Of a stretch of 64,000 bases of DNA, positions 63,841 to 64,000 are shown piece by piece. Source of the stretch: Conchocele bisecta. Lineage: Eukaryota; Mollusca; Bivalvia; Lucinida; Thyasiridae. The notes below the pieces were generated by a model that worked only from the letters and a program-made list of their open reading frames with translations, was not told the origin of the DNA and did no database searches. The position numbers were made by a program, and so were the translations under genes. The first letter of the stretch is position 1; the number at the start of each line of letters is the position of its first letter. The stretch is from assembly GCA_029237695.1 (NCBI GenBank), contig CM055269.1:29050956-29114955 (forward strand). Direction: 5' to 3'.

Positions 63841-64000
63841 CTGCAATATATACAACACAAATTATGATCTGCTTGTGCGTCGCTTTTCATGTTGAGATAT
63901 ATAACCAACTCTCGCTAGTTCCCCATCTAGTTCCTCGCAACAAGAAATAAAGATGTATACGCCATGTGTGACTAAAATACATGTTGGCTTTATTAGGTTT

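Overview
The window is a repeat-dense, AT-rich stretch of an animal genome. It is most likely from a mollusc, probably a bivalve. That assignment is an inference: SINE-type tails with GACGTTAAACCC or CCGTTAAACCCC before TCAC- or AAAC-rich ends lie at 45 and 41.8 kb, and I associate these, many palindromic MITEs, a Polinton, a DIRS element and an integrase-before-RT Gypsy element with molluscan genomes. No rRNA, functional tRNA, CRISPR or bacterial operon is visible. Almost everything is mobile DNA or its debris. The one long intact host-like reading frame is a TRIM/NHL-like coiled-coil plus beta-propeller protein at 45.1-46.6 kb.

Layout. 0-10.5 kb: MITEs, palindromes and short arrays, no gene. 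10.6-19.1 kb: one minus-strand LINE split into four blocks (RT C-half, RT N-half, endonuclease C-part, endonuclease N-part) by three later insertions: about 1.1 kb without coding sequence, about 2.9 kb with alternating 160/180-bp satellite arrays, and a 1.3-kb TIR element with an exact 8-bp target duplication whose body is a GTCGCYYC minisatellite. 19.3-19.7 kb: another TIR element with a low-complexity palindromic core. 20.93-27.36 kb: a compact 6.4-kb Polinton/Maverick with 229-bp TIRs, a multiply frameshifted protein-primed DNA polymerase B, a 74-aa minus ORF and an intact 242-aa ORF (HTH-like, Pro-rich, coiled coil, one membrane segment). Capsid, ATPase, protease and integrase genes are not visible.

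28-34.5 kb: poly-G, a self-complementary TTGAAAATTCAAG array, a large degraded inverted repeat, three TIR elements starting CAGG(G/C)GCGG with 5-bp target duplications, and nested MITEs. 34.9-40.7 kb: a decayed DIRS-type element with inverted terminal repeats, an SR-rich gag-like stretch cut by a tRNA-like SINE, RT with YLDDW, RNase H and a tyrosine recombinase remnant. 41-44.9 kb: further MITEs, often nested.

45-46.6 kb: the TRIM/NHL-like gene, with a 53-bp SINE tail in its 5' region flanked by a 13-bp duplication. A partial second copy at 54.1-54.6 kb lacks that SINE, carries a 56-bp microhomology deletion and is cut off exactly where a Gypsy LTR begins. 54.6-59.6 kb: a decayed Gypsy-superfamily element with a tRNA-Leu-type primer site and domain order gag-protease-integrase-RT-RNase H (Gmr1-like), with most of RT/RNase H deleted and no 3' LTR seen. 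48-53.6 and 60-64 kb: ATGGCC-type tandem repeats, TA-flanked hairpin MITEs and an 0.6-0.85-kb repeat present twice. The window reads as a layered record of transposition, in which paralogous empty sites let several insertions be ordered and their target duplications read directly.
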